Shown: positions 26,674 through 36,421 of the stretch, piece by piece | Layout of the letters: each line of letters begins with the position of its first letter | Numbering within the stretch: position 1 is the first letter of the stretch | Source of the DNA: Akkermansia muciniphila | GTDB lineage: Bacteria > Verrucomicrobiota > Verrucomicrobiia > Verrucomicrobiales > Akkermansiaceae | DNA length: 64,000 nt | NCBI GenBank assembly: GCA_945890645.1 | Contig: CAMDCV010000002.1 | Location: 1 to 64,000 of the forward strand | Reading direction: 5' to 3' | Program-made: the position numbers and the translations under genes | The notes under the pieces: generated by a model | What the model saw: only the letters and a program-made list of their open reading frames with translations | Told to the model about the DNA's origin: nothing | Databases searched by the model: none

Positions 26674-28233
26674 ATGGAGAAAGCAGATTTCAGAATCAAA
26701 TTGCGAGAAGTGCCTCACCAGCCCGGCGTCTATCTGATGAAGGACCGCATCGGCTCGATCATCTACGTCGGCAAGGCAAAAGATCTACGCAAACGGATGT
26801 CGAGTTATTTCATGGCATCGCGCAAAATGCGGGCCGATATCAAAACTCGCGCGCTCATTGAGGCGATCTGGGACTTCGAATTCCACGTCGTGCGCAATGA
26901 GCAAGAATCGCTGCTACTCGAAGGCAAACTGATTAAGGACTATCGACCACGTTACAACGTGAGTTTTCGCGATGACAAACGCTTCTATCTCGTCAAAATC
27001 AACGTGCACGATCCATGGCCGCGGCTGATGATGACGCGCTTAAAAAAAGATGACCAAGCCCGCTACTTTGGACCGTTTGCGCATTCGAGCGCCTTGCGAG
27101 CTTCGGTCGAATGGCTGAACCGCAAATTCGGTCTGCGCACATGCCGCGTGCACGAGCCCGGCGAGCAGGAATACAAGCACTGTCATGCCGATGTAATCCG
27201 CAACTGCGCTGCGCCTTGCATTGGCCGTATCTCCGCTGATGACTATCGCGCCCGTGTCGATGACGTCTGCCGATTGCTTGAGGGCAAAGGGCGTCGCGAT
27301 GTCATCGATGAGTTGCGCGAGGACATGACACGCTCAGCGGAAGCGATGCAATTCGAGCGTGCGGCAATGCTGCGCGACGTGATTCAAAATTTGGAACTCA
27401 CACTGAACCCGACCCGTCAATTCACGCGGGGACGTGGCCTTCCGACCACAGTGAAGCCACTTGAAGACCTTGCGGAGCTCGGTGATTGGCTCGATCTGCC
27501 CGGCCCGCCGAGAGTCATGGAATGCTTCGACATTTCCAACGTTTCCTCCACTCACATTGTCGCCTCGATGGTGCGATTCGTGGATGGACTACCAGACAAC
27601 CAAGCCTACCGTCGCTATCGAATTAGGACAGTGAAAGGGCAGGACGATTTTGCCAGCATGGCTGAGGTAGTACGACGACGCTACTCGCGGATTTTGTTAG
27701 AAAATGCCGTGGCAAATCCCGATATCGCGGAACACACGCAAGAAAACGTGGTCGAGGTGCAACGTCGTCTGGCGTTATTGGGCAAAGCCAAAGTGCTATT
27801 GCCGGATCTGGTGATCGTCGATGGGGGAAAAGGTCAACTCAGCAGTGCATTAGCGGAATTGAGGCAATTGCAGCTGCATGAGTTGCCGGTGATTGGACTC
27901 GCGAAGCAGCGGGAGGAAGTATTTCGTCCCGGCGAGAGTGAGCCATTGGTCATTCCGCACGATCGCGGTGCGTTGAAATTATTGCAACGGATCCGCGATG
28001 AGGCTCACCGTTTTGCGAACTCTTACAATTCGCTGCTGTTGCGCAGGCGCATGAAGGAAAGTTTATTGGACGATTGCCCCGGCATGACGGCGGCGCGCAA
28101 AGCCCTGTTGATGAGACACTTCGGCTCTGTCGCTGAAATGCGTCGTGCCAGCGTAGAGCAAATCGCGCAGGTGCGAGGCATTCCCAAAGGGTTTGCGGAA
28201 TCACTGCACAAGTGGCTCCATCGGGCGGAGTAA
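26674..28233 (+). CDS. uvrC: Excinuclease ABC subunit C
   Basis: 519 aa from the ATG at 26674; the ORF-track start lies inside the divergent exbB gene. Dual-incision nuclease of excision repair. GIY-YIG domain (PGVYLMKDRIGSIIYVGKAKDLRKR, about 13-37), a four-cysteine cluster (C-RVHEP...HC...NCAAPC, about 150-175) corresponding to the proposed Fe-S ligands of E. coli UvrC, UVR motif (AEAMQFERAAMLRDVI), RNase H-like domain (MECFDISNVSSTH, LVIVDGGKGQLS) and tandem helix-hairpin-helix at the C-terminus (LDDCPGMTAARKALLMRHFGS). Somewhat shorter than the usual 600 aa but with all catalytic parts. Confidence 0.96.
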   Translation: MEKADFRIKLREVPHQPGVYLMKDRIGSIIYVGKAKDLRKRMSSYFMASRKMRADIKTRALIEAIWDFEFHVVRNEQESLLLEGKLIKDYRPRYNVSFRDDKRFYLVKINVHDPWPRLMMTRLKKDDQARYFGPFAHSSALRASVEWLNRKFGLRTCRVHEPGEQEYKHCHADVIRNCAAPCIGRISADDYRARVDDVCRLLEGKGRRDVIDELREDMTRSAEAMQFERAAMLRDVIQNLELTLNPTRQFTRGRGLPTTVKPLEDLAELGDWLDLPGPPRVMECFDISNVSSTHIVASMVRFVDGLPDNQAYRRYRIRTVKGQDDFASMAEVVRRRYSRILLENAVANPDIAEHTQENVVEVQRRLALLGKAKVLLPDLVIVDGGKGQLSSALAELRQLQLHELPVIGLAKQREEVFRPGESEPLVIPHDRGALKLLQRIRDEAHRFANSYNSLLLRRRMKESLLDDCPGMTAARKALLMRHFGSVAEMRRASVEQIAQVRGIPKGFAESLHKWLHRAE

Positions 28234-28240
28234 TCCACTA

Positions 28241-28274
28241 CAAAAAACGCCGCAACCGGTCAGGTTGCGGCGTT
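28241..28274 (-). terminator. Rho-independent terminator of the RRM protein gene
   Basis: A 12-bp perfect stem (AACGCCGCAACC / GGTTGCGGCGTT) with a 5-nt loop. On the minus strand the stem is followed by a T-run (complement of CAAAAAA), so it terminates the RNA-binding protein gene; it may also slow transcription from uvrC. Confidence 0.88.
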
Positions 28275-28294
28275 GAAAGAAATTTCTCAATGAC

Positions 28295-29260
28295 TTAGAC
28301 GAAGGTTTCCTTTTGCGCGTCACCTTCGAGCGAGTGAATTTCCTCTACGATTTCGGTAGTTTCGGTTACTGATGCGACTTCTTCCACTTCAGCAAGAGGG
28401 GTTTCCTCGACGAAGGTATCAGCCGCTACGACAGCTGCAGCGCTAGCGGCGGCTGCGGTGGCAGCGCGGGCTTCGGCAGCGGCTTGTTCTTTGGCTTGCT
28501 CTTTGTCTTCGCGCACGGCGACTGCGGCTTCGCCTTCTTCGGCGTTTTTCGCTTTGGCACCGGATACGATCAATTGACGGCCCATGAAGTGTTGGTCGTG
28601 CAGTACTTCGACGGCACGCTTGGCTTCATCGATGCGCAGCATTTCCACGAAGCCGTAGCCCTTGGATTTGTGCGTGTGTTTATTGTAAACAATCTCGACG
28701 TTGCGGACGGGTCCTACCCCTTTGAATAACTCTTCGATGTCTGACTCCGAGGCATCATACGACAAATTGCCGATGTAGAGGCGTGTGGATTCGACGTCGG
28801 CGAGCGATGGCTCACGGCGTTCGCGTGGTTCGCGCGGAGCACGAGGCTCGCGAGGTTCCCGTTGTTCGCGCGGTGGGCGAGCTTCACCGGTGTTGCGGGC
28901 ATCGCGGGTATTACTGCGCGGTGCTTGTTTTTCCGGGCGCGGTCCGCGTGGGCTGTCAGACCTTGCTTCGTCGCGATTGTTTGGCTTCGTGTCGCGGCTC
29001 GGTTTTACAGGTTCTTTGTAGAGGCCGATCATTTTCATGATCTTCTGCCACAGGCTCAGCTTTTTAGCAGGAGCGCGATTTACGAAGGACTGATGCTGTG
29101 AAACAGCACGTGGTTTATTCGGGTTGCCGCCTTGGCTGCGGTTACGATTTTCGTTATTGCGGTTGTCGTTGCTGCGGTTTTCGCCGTTTCGGTTGCGATT
29201 GCGATTGCGGTTGTTGTTACGATTGCGGTTCGGGTTATGTTCCTGTGTTCCGTTGGACAT
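28295..29260 (-). CDS. RNA-binding (RRM) protein with Asn/Arg-rich disordered N-terminus and Ala/Glu-rich tail
   Basis: 321 aa. One RRM domain (about residues 158-235) with RNP2 LYIGNL and RNP1 KGYGFVEM, the two RNA-contact motifs. The N-terminal 35 residues are almost only N, R, G, E and S; a second low-complexity stretch of PRE/APREPRE repeats lies just before the RRM. The C-terminal 80 residues are rich in Ala then Glu/Val/Thr. Small RRM proteins in bacteria are often cold- or stress-related; the long disordered arms here are unusual. The gene is single, with a strong terminator. Confidence 0.88.
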   Translation of the reverse strand: MSNGTQEHNPNRNRNNNRNRNRNRNGENRSNDNRNNENRNRSQGGNPNKPRAVSQHQSFVNRAPAKKLSLWQKIMKMIGLYKEPVKPSRDTKPNNRDEARSDSPRGPRPEKQAPRSNTRDARNTGEARPPREQREPREPRAPREPRERREPSLADVESTRLYIGNLSYDASESDIEELFKGVGPVRNVEIVYNKHTHKSKGYGFVEMLRIDEAKRAVEVLHDQHFMGRQLIVSGAKAKNAEEGEAAVAVREDKEQAKEQAAAEARAATAAAASAAAVVAADTFVEETPLAEVEEVASVTETTEIVEEIHSLEGDAQKETFV

Positions 29261-29836
29261 GGTGGTGTTTCCTGGTTGATGGCAGCATTCCCGACACGAG
29301 GATCCGGATGGATCTCAGGCTCGCAAAATTTTTTGAGCAGATGAGCAAGCTAGCGTGAGCGACACGCTCTCCTAGGTCACCCATGTGAAAAACGGGGTGA
29401 AGAAGAGTGCTTGAGATGGGTCGTGGCGCTGCCATGAATTGTTGAGGCAGACTAGGGTAATCGGGTCTGCACGCAGACATTTTGAACAGTAATCCCAAAA
29501 AATCAAGCTGAAAGCACGGGGTAGTGGATTTTGTGCTTTTCAGCTGGACTTGCGAGGTTTTTGTCGGTTGGGCATGCCTGCCCCCTTGTGCCGACGAGAA
29601 ATTGATTACAAAAGAGTGGTGATTTACAGAAGCAATGAGAATTTGAACCTAGTCATAAATCGAGAGAAAGACTGGTTCTTCGTATTCTGCAAAAAATCGC
29701 CTTTATTTCCGTTCGGGACAGGAAACCCCAAATATGTTCCCTCCCTCGCTTAATCGCCGTATCAAAAAAGCTACATTATTTTTATCGACGTAGCTGCTGC
29801 TTCTGGCTAGCGATCTTCCCAACTGAACTTCCAACT
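29261..29836. other. Gene-free stretch between the RRM gene and the beta-helix gene, with hairpins
   Basis: About 575-645 nt without a convincing gene; a 67-codon ORF at 29550 has no recognisable features. Three inverted repeats stand out: AGCTGAAAGCAC/GTGCTTTTCAGCT at 29506-29545 (15-nt loop, T-run on its minus-strand side), a nested GTCGG[GGGCA-TGCC-TGCCC]CCGAC at 29563-29595, and AGCTAC/GTAGCT at 29769-29795. They may be a terminator and a structured leader of one of the divergent genes, or a small RNA. I cannot assign a known class. Confidence 0.4.
29506..29545 (-). terminator. Hairpin with minus-strand T-run
   Basis: A 12-bp stem with one bulged base and a 15-nt loop. On the minus strand it is followed by TTGATTTTTT, which fits a terminator, although no minus-strand gene is seen upstream of it. 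It could end an unrecognised small transcript from about 29550-29830. Confidence 0.35.
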
Positions 29837-29905
29837 ATGAAAAACCCCACGTACGACATGTTTTCTGTAAAAGTATCGCCGCATCGCAATGCGATTCTGT
29901 GCTCC

Positions 29906-32884
29906 ATGCCCCGTAATCACTTCTATGGATGGTCTACCGCATTGGTGCTCGGTGCCTTGCCGCTTTACGCAGCTCCCAACGACGAGTTGATCGGTGAGCA
30001 GGTCGCTTATAATAACCTGTCCAGAGAAACGGAAAAGTCCTTCTGGGATCCGAGTTTTTGGCGCAACCTTACCCCTCCGTTGGAAATGCCCATTGTGCCA
30101 ACAGATACTCACTACCTGTATTTCGGCGTAAAACAAACTACTGGCGCACCTCTTTCCTTACCGGCGGAAAATCTCAGACTTTATACCGCCGCTCGGCTTG
30201 GATTCGCTCCGCCTCCAGTGACTCCGTCATTTTCTAGTGTGAATTTCGGTTCCCGTGGTGCTGATAAAATCGTGTTCGATGGCACGCCGGATTTACCGGC
30301 AGACCCTGTTGGGCGGTTTAACGTAGCCACAGATGAATGGCTTGAGGTCTTGTCTGGATCCGAGATCGAATTCGACCGCACCATCGTGGAAGCGGATAAC
30401 ACCCGAATCCATGGAGCCTCTCTCACGTTCAGCGGAGATGTGTCTTCCTATAATTTTCGCAGCCTAGGGAATGTGGGTATCCTGCGGAGTGGCTTGCAGA
30501 CCATTCCCTCACTGAAACTGCGAACGGGCGCAATCGCGGAAATCGCATCATTCGTCGATTCCTTCGTGCCCGCAGTTGTTCCGGGGACAAATATTACTGC
30601 GGTAGCCATCGAGAGTGGTGGGCATTTCCATGCCACATCGGTGCAGTTATTCACTCCTGGGGGAAACGTGTTCGATGCCAGCGTAGGTCGCGGCAGGGCG
30701 ACGCTCGGCTCCTTGGTCGTCGATGGCAATGCGCCGGAAGTTGACCCGGCTGTGCTCTTTCGTGCCACCGGAGTCGCATCTCCGGTATCGGCATTTTCCG
30801 TGACAAACAATACCGTGCTGTCTGGCTTCCGCGGCGTGCTGGCGCAGATCGAAGACGGTGCCACGATGAACTTCAACAACACCGTGTTCACTCTGGGCAC
30901 CGGCGGCAAAATGGGGCTGCGCGCCAATCGTGAAGGTGCCATCACCCTGCATGATCTCAGTTCCACCACCACCGCCACCTCTGGGTCCACGCAGCTCGAC
31001 TGGCTCGCCACCTCCCAGGGCAGCATCGCGCTGACCCAATTGATGATCTCGCCACTCCACCTCAACGACCAAGCCCACGTCATCTCCGCTTTCAGCGGCG
31101 GTACCATCGACATCCCCACTTCGCTCGGCATCGACACCGCAGGGAGCTTGTCACTTACCTCTTCCGGAGCGGGTTCCAAGCTGGGTCTCGATGGCTACAC
31201 CGAGTTCACCCCGCACAACTACTTGAGCGACTCCGTAGCCCGCTGGACCAACATAAGCCTGAATATTACCGCCGGGGGTATGTTCCAAGGCGGCGAAACG
31301 AGGGATTTCGGGGGCGGTTATTTTTCTCCCGATGGTCGCTCTCTTTATGTTCATAAAACGACGTCGATGAATAACCTGACCGTCACGGGAGGCATCATGA
31401 AAAACGTCGGGCTGGCATTCATCGAAGCACCCGTGGCCTGCGAACTCGGATCACCCGGCAGCCCGGCCACCTTGAACCAAGTCTCGATCAACATCGGCGA
31501 CGGCTCCACGCTCATCATGCGCGGCGGCACATGGCAGCCCGAACGCGTGGAAATGGCAGACGCCATCAATGGGCTGCAAGTCGGCGACGACACCGGCGGT
31601 AGCAGCGCCAATATCACCGATGCCGCAGTGTGCCATTCCCTCGATTTGACTGCCGGATTCGGCTTTTTCGGCCTCTCGGGAGAAGCTCCTCCTGCTGTGG
31701 CAAATTCCACCATCACCATTCAAGGAGGCTCCACCGTCACCGGCTCGCTCTACGCCGCCCAATTCAACGGCGGAAAAGGAAGTATCCATATCTCTGGAGC
31801 TACCACCCGCTGCGGCTTCCGCAACGCCCAGCTCGGCTTGGTCAGTAATCCATCGCTCGGCAGTCATTCGGGAAGTGGCCCGATTGGATTTACCGGCGAA
31901 TTTTTCTCCGTTCCGGGTGGCGAGAGTTCTTTGAGCGTCACCGCCGGGGCCAGAGTTGCCATCGGAGCATTCGCCGGGGCATACGGGCTGTGGCGGCAAC
32001 CTGATTCTTTCAATCCGGCCTTCCTGTCTGCCAATGCCACGCCTATCACCATTGATGCCACATCCGCCATTTACGTCGGCGATGCTGTGGATTCCTCAGC
32101 GCAAGACTTCCGCAATGGAGCCTGCGTGGTAGGTCCGGGCGGCTACCTGATCGGCACCGGCACCATCAGTGGTGCGGCAGCAGGGGGAAATGACCTCGTC
32201 AACGCTGGCGGCTACATCAGCCCGGGGTTCTCGCCTGGCAGCATGACTGTCGATGGGAGCTTCCTCATGGAGTCCGGCACTTTAGTCCTCGAAGTGAAAT
32301 CCGGCACCCCCGGCGGATGGGATGCCATCATCGCGGATGCCATCACCATTAACGGCGGCACCATCATCATCCGGCCCGCCGCAGACTACGCTTCCGGCGC
32401 AGGCATCTCTGCGGATTTTTTCCAAACCGCCAACCTCACCATTGCTCCCGGCGTGACGATTCAAATCGCCCCGGAGCTGGGAAGTGCTGTATTTGACGCG
32501 GCCACAGGCATGATCTCCATCGTCGGTGGATCGGAGCATGACCTGAACGAAAACTCCATCGATGATCGTTTGGAGGCCGTCTTACCAGCTATTGGGAATA
32601 CTGTGGAATTTCCGTCACTCCAATACGCGTCAGGATCGCCCGCCGTTTTTAGTTTTCGCCGCAAGGACAGCAGTCGTTTCAGTTACAATCTCGTTGTGCA
32701 ATGGTCAGAAGATCTCATCTCATGGACTGATATTCAGGTTCCGTTCTCTTCCTTCGAGGAAATCCAGATTACCGAAAATGAAGATGATCCTGATCTCATT
32801 GAGGTAACATTGCCAAGCCCCAGTGGACTTCATCAGCGGATGTTCGCTCGGCTCGTGGTAACAAAGTCCTTGTTTGCGCCATGA
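29906..32884 (+). CDS. Large secreted beta-helix (autotransporter-repeat-like) protein
   Basis: 992 aa from the ATG at 29906, giving the signal peptide MPRNHFYGWSTALVLGALPLYA|A; an ATG at 29837 in frame would add 23 residues. The body is Gly/Ser/Thr/Asn-rich with repeated short beta strands. Near 32160-32290 it matches the autotransporter-associated beta-strand pattern (NAGGYISPGFSPGSMTVDGSFLMESGTLVLEV). Then comes a dockerin/thrombospondin-3-like DLNENSIDDRLE calcium motif and a C-terminal domain of about 90 residues (FSYNLVVQWSEDLISWTDI) of a kind often seen at the ends of large secreted verrucomicrobial proteins. No catalytic motif is seen; a surface or adhesin role is inferred. The middle and 3' parts are richer in C on the coding strand than the first 800 nt. 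Confidence 0.72.
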   Translation: MPRNHFYGWSTALVLGALPLYAAPNDELIGEQVAYNNLSRETEKSFWDPSFWRNLTPPLEMPIVPTDTHYLYFGVKQTTGAPLSLPAENLRLYTAARLGFAPPPVTPSFSSVNFGSRGADKIVFDGTPDLPADPVGRFNVATDEWLEVLSGSEIEFDRTIVEADNTRIHGASLTFSGDVSSYNFRSLGNVGILRSGLQTIPSLKLRTGAIAEIASFVDSFVPAVVPGTNITAVAIESGGHFHATSVQLFTPGGNVFDASVGRGRATLGSLVVDGNAPEVDPAVLFRATGVASPVSAFSVTNNTVLSGFRGVLAQIEDGATMNFNNTVFTLGTGGKMGLRANREGAITLHDLSSTTTATSGSTQLDWLATSQGSIALTQLMISPLHLNDQAHVISAFSGGTIDIPTSLGIDTAGSLSLTSSGAGSKLGLDGYTEFTPHNYLSDSVARWTNISLNITAGGMFQGGETRDFGGGYFSPDGRSLYVHKTTSMNNLTVTGGIMKNVGLAFIEAPVACELGSPGSPATLNQVSINIGDGSTLIMRGGTWQPERVEMADAINGLQVGDDTGGSSANITDAAVCHSLDLTAGFGFFGLSGEAPPAVANSTITIQGGSTVTGSLYAAQFNGGKGSIHISGATTRCGFRNAQLGLVSNPSLGSHSGSGPIGFTGEFFSVPGGESSLSVTAGARVAIGAFAGAYGLWRQPDSFNPAFLSANATPITIDATSAIYVGDAVDSSAQDFRNGACVVGPGGYLIGTGTISGAAAGGNDLVNAGGYISPGFSPGSMTVDGSFLMESGTLVLEVKSGTPGGWDAIIADAITINGGTIIIRPAADYASGAGISADFFQTANLTIAPGVTIQIAPELGSAVFDAATGMISIVGGSEHDLNENSIDDRLEAVLPAIGNTVEFPSLQYASGSPAVFSFRRKDSSRFSYNLVVQWSEDLISWTDIQVPFSSFEEIQITENEDDPDLIEVTLPSPSGLHQRMFARLVVTKSLFAP

Positions 32885-32947
32885 AAGCTGCTAATAGCTG
32901 TTCGCTCTTTACATAGCGGGATGTTTGTGTATGGATATCGCGAAAGC

Positions 32948-34312
32948 ATGACGATATCCGCGCTGCAATTATTCACTATCGGCATCGGACCATCGTCGTC
33001 GCACACTGTCGGGCCGATGCGGGCCGCGTGGCAGTTTCGGCAGAAAATGATCTCCCATCCGCAAAAAGCGCTGATTGTACGCGTTTGCTGTGATTTGTAC
33101 GGATCGCTCGCGGCCACGGGTAAGGGACATGGCACTGATTCCGCCATCATGCTTGGATTTCTAGGAGAACAACCCGAGAGCATCGATGTCGATTCCGTGG
33201 ATGCCAAGCTCGCGGCTTTGCGGGAAAACAAAAGGCTCGATTCCGAACTCGCGATTCCTTTTCATGAAAAGTCAGACTTGAGTTTTAAGCGACTGAAGCC
33301 GCTCCCGCTCCATCCGAATGGCATGCATTTTTATGCTCTCGATGCACAGGGCGCTGTCCTCTGCGAGGAGGTAATCTATTCGCTTGGTGGAGGCTTTATT
33401 GCGACCGAAGCGCAAATGCAGGAACCAACCACCGATGTCATTGTGCCTTATCCGTTTCGGACTGGCAGTGAATTGGTGCAATTGTGCACCGACCATGGCA
33501 TGTCCGTGAGTGAACTGCTGCTCGCGAATGAATCCGCTTTTCGCCCCGAGGCGGAAACGAGAGCGAGTCTGCAAAAAATCTGGCATGCGATGCAGGACTG
33601 CGTCAAACGAGGTATCAGCCGCGATGGAATTCTGCCTGGTGGACTCTCGGTGAAACGCCGAGCCAAACAGAACTACGACCAACTCTGTCATCGACCCGAA
33701 GCGGCATTGGCGGATCCTCTATCGATTCTCGACTGGGTCAATCTGTATGCGCTCGCTGTAAACGAAGAAAATGCTGCGGGTGGTCGGGTGGTGACGGCTC
33801 CGACCAATGGCGCTGCGGGAATCATTCCGGCGGTGTTGCATTACGCCGTTCGCTTTCGCAATCCTGCGCGTGCTGATGGCGTCGAACGATTTCTTCTCAC
33901 TGCCGCAGCGATTGGAATGCTTTACAAACGCAACGCATCCATTTCCGGTGCCGAAGCTGGTTGCCAGGGGGAAGTCGGTGTAGCTTGTTCAATGGCAGCG
34001 GCGGGGCTTGTCGAATATTTAGGTGGCACCATCAGTCAGGTGGAAAACGCTGCGGAAATTGGCATGGAACACAACCTCGGACTCACCTGCGATCCCATCG
34101 GTGGATTGGTGCAAATTCCCTGCATCGAACGCAATGCAATGGGGGCTGTAAAAGCCATCAACGCCTCACGTTTGGCGATGTCGTCCGACGGCACGCATTA
34201 TGTTTCGTTAGATAAAGTCATTCAGACGATGCGTGCTACCGGGCGCGATATGAATGCAAAATACAAAGAAACGTCTCGCGGTGGCTTGGCGGTGAATGTG
34301 GTCGAATGCTAG
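32948..34312 (+). CDS. sdaA: L-serine ammonia-lyase (iron-sulfur serine dehydratase)
   Basis: 454 aa from the ATG at 32948 ([24 protein letters not shown]), the canonical N-terminus. Converts L-serine to pyruvate and ammonia using a [4Fe-4S] cluster. The fused alpha and beta domains are both present: [13 protein letters not shown] near residue 16, then [41 protein letters not shown] and [23 protein letters not shown], which contain the cluster cysteines. Convergent with sbcD; no terminator is obvious between them. Confidence 0.96.
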   Translation: MTISALQLFTIGIGPSSSHTVGPMRAAWQFRQKMISHPQKALIVRVCCDLYGSLAATGKGHGTDSAIMLGFLGEQPESIDVDSVDAKLAALRENKRLDSELAIPFHEKSDLSFKRLKPLPLHPNGMHFYALDAQGAVLCEEVIYSLGGGFIATEAQMQEPTTDVIVPYPFRTGSELVQLCTDHGMSVSELLLANESAFRPEAETRASLQKIWHAMQDCVKRGISRDGILPGGLSVKRRAKQNYDQLCHRPEAALADPLSILDWVNLYALAVNEENAAGGRVVTAPTNGAAGIIPAVLHYAVRFRNPARADGVERFLLTAAAIGMLYKRNASISGAEAGCQGEVGVACSMAAAGLVEYLGGTISQVENAAEIGMEHNLGLTCDPIGGLVQIPCIERNAMGAVKAINASRLAMSSDGTHYVSLDKVIQTMRATGRDMNAKYKETSRGGLAVNVVEC

Positions 34313-34330
34313 TTAAGCTTTCTTGTTCGC

Positions 34331-35569
34331 TTATTCGCCTCGATGAAGTGCAAGCAAGGCATGAAAGTGCTGATGAAGAGAAGTTTTTTGCTCTTCCGTT
34401 AGAGATTCTGCTTGTTCGAGGCGCAGCGCGAAAATGGCTTCGGGTTGGTTGAGTCGGGTGTCGATCTCGTCCGAATGTGACTCAAACTCCGCCATGGCCT
34501 GGGCGAGCTGTGATGCCGTTCCGTGGAGAATACGAATGATTTCAAACGGTGCATCGCGCGTAAGTTCTTGGATTTTCGCGGTCATGCCATCTCCGACAAT
34601 CGCGTCGATGAGTGCGAGCTCGACCCATGAGGGGAGTAATTCGTTAGATAGTTCCCCGCGGAGTTGTTGCAGGCAAGTTTCGATGTCCTCGCTTTTGCAT
34701 TTCCGTTGCACCAGTCGTCGAGTCAGAGGAATAGCAATACCCGTTTGTTGCATGATGCCGTCATTCTTGATTTCTAACAAACGCATTTCCTTTTTGTCGT
34801 TCGCTTCACTAAAACTGAGGGGTATGGGGGAACCCGAGTAACGAATGTTTTCCAGAGCGCCACAGGCTTGCGGTCGGTGCAAGTGGCCGAGCGCGACATA
34901 AGAAAAATCGCTCGGAAAATTCTGGGCGGGCAGGGCTCCGAGACCGCCGATGTGGATTTCGCGTTCGCTATCGGAAGTGTTGGCACCTGTGACGGTGAGG
35001 TGTCCCATAGCGATGATTGGAACGTTATGGATTTTCGCTGCTGCCGCGATTTCCTGATAGATCGCAGTGATTGCCGCATTCAACGTCGCTTGGATTTCTG
35101 CGGGAGTTTGCCCGGAAATGCCAACGCGGAGATCGCGATCACGCAAAAAGGGAATCGCCGCGATAATGACCCGGGGCGCTGACGCATCGGGTAGGGGAAT
35201 GAGGTGAGAGTGCGCGTCATCGTGCCATTGTCCCACCACATGCGTGCGCAACAATTGCAGAAGTTGACGCGGTGCCTCAATCTGAGCGGGGGAATCGTGA
35301 TTGCCGGCGATCACCACCACATGGCAGCGACTGCGACGATGCAATTCTGAGAGAAAATTATAATACTGCGTGATGGCCGATTGCGGTGGATTGGCGGAGT
35401 CGAAGATGTCGCCTGCGATGAGTAGCGCATCGACATCACGAGCGACGATTTCATCTAACAAAAAATCGAAAAATCGCTGGTGTTCCGACTCACGCGAAAG
35501 GTCGCCCAGCATTTTTCCCAAATGCCAATCGGCCGTATGTAGAACCCGGAATGGTGAGGTGGCAGCCAT
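34331..35569 (-). CDS. sbcD: Exonuclease subunit SbcD
   Basis: 412 aa from the ATG at 35569, which overlaps the upstream stop by one base (TAATG). Mre11-like calcineurin-fold nuclease: HTADWHLGK, IAGDIFDSANPP, VIAGNHDSPAQ, GHLTVTGAN and LGHLHRPQ supply the metal ligands. SbcD normally acts with the ATPase SbcC on hairpins and protein-blocked ends. No sbcC is adjacent: downstream is the convergent sdaA, upstream a dehydrogenase. Confidence 0.94.
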   Translation of the reverse strand: MAATSPFRVLHTADWHLGKMLGDLSRESEHQRFFDFLLDEIVARDVDALLIAGDIFDSANPPQSAITQYYNFLSELHRRSRCHVVVIAGNHDSPAQIEAPRQLLQLLRTHVVGQWHDDAHSHLIPLPDASAPRVIIAAIPFLRDRDLRVGISGQTPAEIQATLNAAITAIYQEIAAAAKIHNVPIIAMGHLTVTGANTSDSEREIHIGGLGALPAQNFPSDFSYVALGHLHRPQACGALENIRYSGSPIPLSFSEANDKKEMRLLEIKNDGIMQQTGIAIPLTRRLVQRKCKSEDIETCLQQLRGELSNELLPSWVELALIDAIVGDGMTAKIQELTRDAPFEIIRILHGTASQLAQAMAEFESHSDEIDTRLNQPEAIFALRLEQAESLTEEQKTSLHQHFHALLALHRGE

Positions 35570-36399
35570 TACGAAAGATACGGACTGGCGAGAGCGGTGT
35601 AGTCTTCTTCTGCGTGACCTTGCTGACAAAGTTCCGTCATGCGTTGGGAGACGGTGCTGATGGAAGGAAGGGTAAGTCCTAGTTGTTTCGCGAGCTCAAG
35701 TGCATAAACGGAATCCTTGCGCATGTTATCGAGCGAAAAATGGGTGTCGAAATCGCCCGCGAGCATGGTGGGCAATTTCATTTTTGCGAGAGCTGAGGCG
35801 GTGCCGTGTTGAGTGATGGCATTGGCAAACGCATCCGCGCTGATGCCATGAGCCCGAGAGATTGCATAGGCCTCCGAGAGCGCTTCGACTTGACAGGCGG
35901 CAATGAGATTGGTCGCGAGCTTGATGACCGTGGCGTTACCTGTGGCACCCATGCGAATCATGGCGCTGGCAGTCGGTGCAAGGATTTCCTCGGCACGCGC
36001 GACATCATTGTCCGAACCCGCGAGATAATACATCAGCTTGCCCTCACCCGCAGCGATCTTTGATCCCGTAAAGGGAGCATCGACAAATGCACAGCCGATC
36101 GCGGCGCATTGTTCTGCCAGCCATTCGGTGGTTGGTAAATCAATCGTCGAATGATTCATTAAAAAATGATGCGACTGCAATGTTGGGCGGATTTGTTCAA
36201 ACACTGTGCGCAATGCGAGGGAGTCTTTGAGGTAGAAAGATAACACGGGCGAAGCCTGGGCGGCGGTCGCGGCATCGGCTATGAAATGGGGCAGGTCTTT
36301 TGGCGTACGATTCCATCGCGTGACGATTGCGCCTGCCTGTTGCCAATTGTCGGCGCAACGTAAGCCGATGATTCCCATGCCAAAAACGGAGATATTCAT
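35569..36399 (-). CDS. NAD(P)-dependent beta-hydroxyacid dehydrogenase
   Basis: 276 aa. Rossmann motif FGMGIIGLRCADNW (GxGxxG variant) at the N-terminus, substrate-binding DAPFTGSKIAAGEGKL (about 115-130) and the catalytic Lys in VIKLATNLI (about 167). This is the 3-hydroxyisobutyrate / glyoxylate-succinic semialdehyde reductase family. The substrate is not readable. It is coupled to sbcD by a 1-nt overlap. Confidence 0.88.
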   Translation of the reverse strand: MNISVFGMGIIGLRCADNWQQAGAIVTRWNRTPKDLPHFIADAATAAQASPVLSFYLKDSLALRTVFEQIRPTLQSHHFLMNHSTIDLPTTEWLAEQCAAIGCAFVDAPFTGSKIAAGEGKLMYYLAGSDNDVARAEEILAPTASAMIRMGATGNATVIKLATNLIAACQVEALSEAYAISRAHGISADAFANAITQHGTASALAKMKLPTMLAGDFDTHFSLDNMRKDSVYALELAKQLGLTLPSISTVSQRMTELCQQGHAEEDYTALASPYLS

Positions 36400-36421
36400 A
36401 TGTGGTTAGAAGAGTGGAGCA

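Noticed and set aside
29550-29753. 67-codon ORF in the gene-free stretch
   Set aside because: No signal, motif or start context, and it crosses the nested hairpin.
30448-31179. 243-codon minus-strand ORF opposite the beta-helix gene
   Set aside because: Shadow of a Ser/Thr/Gly-rich coding strand.
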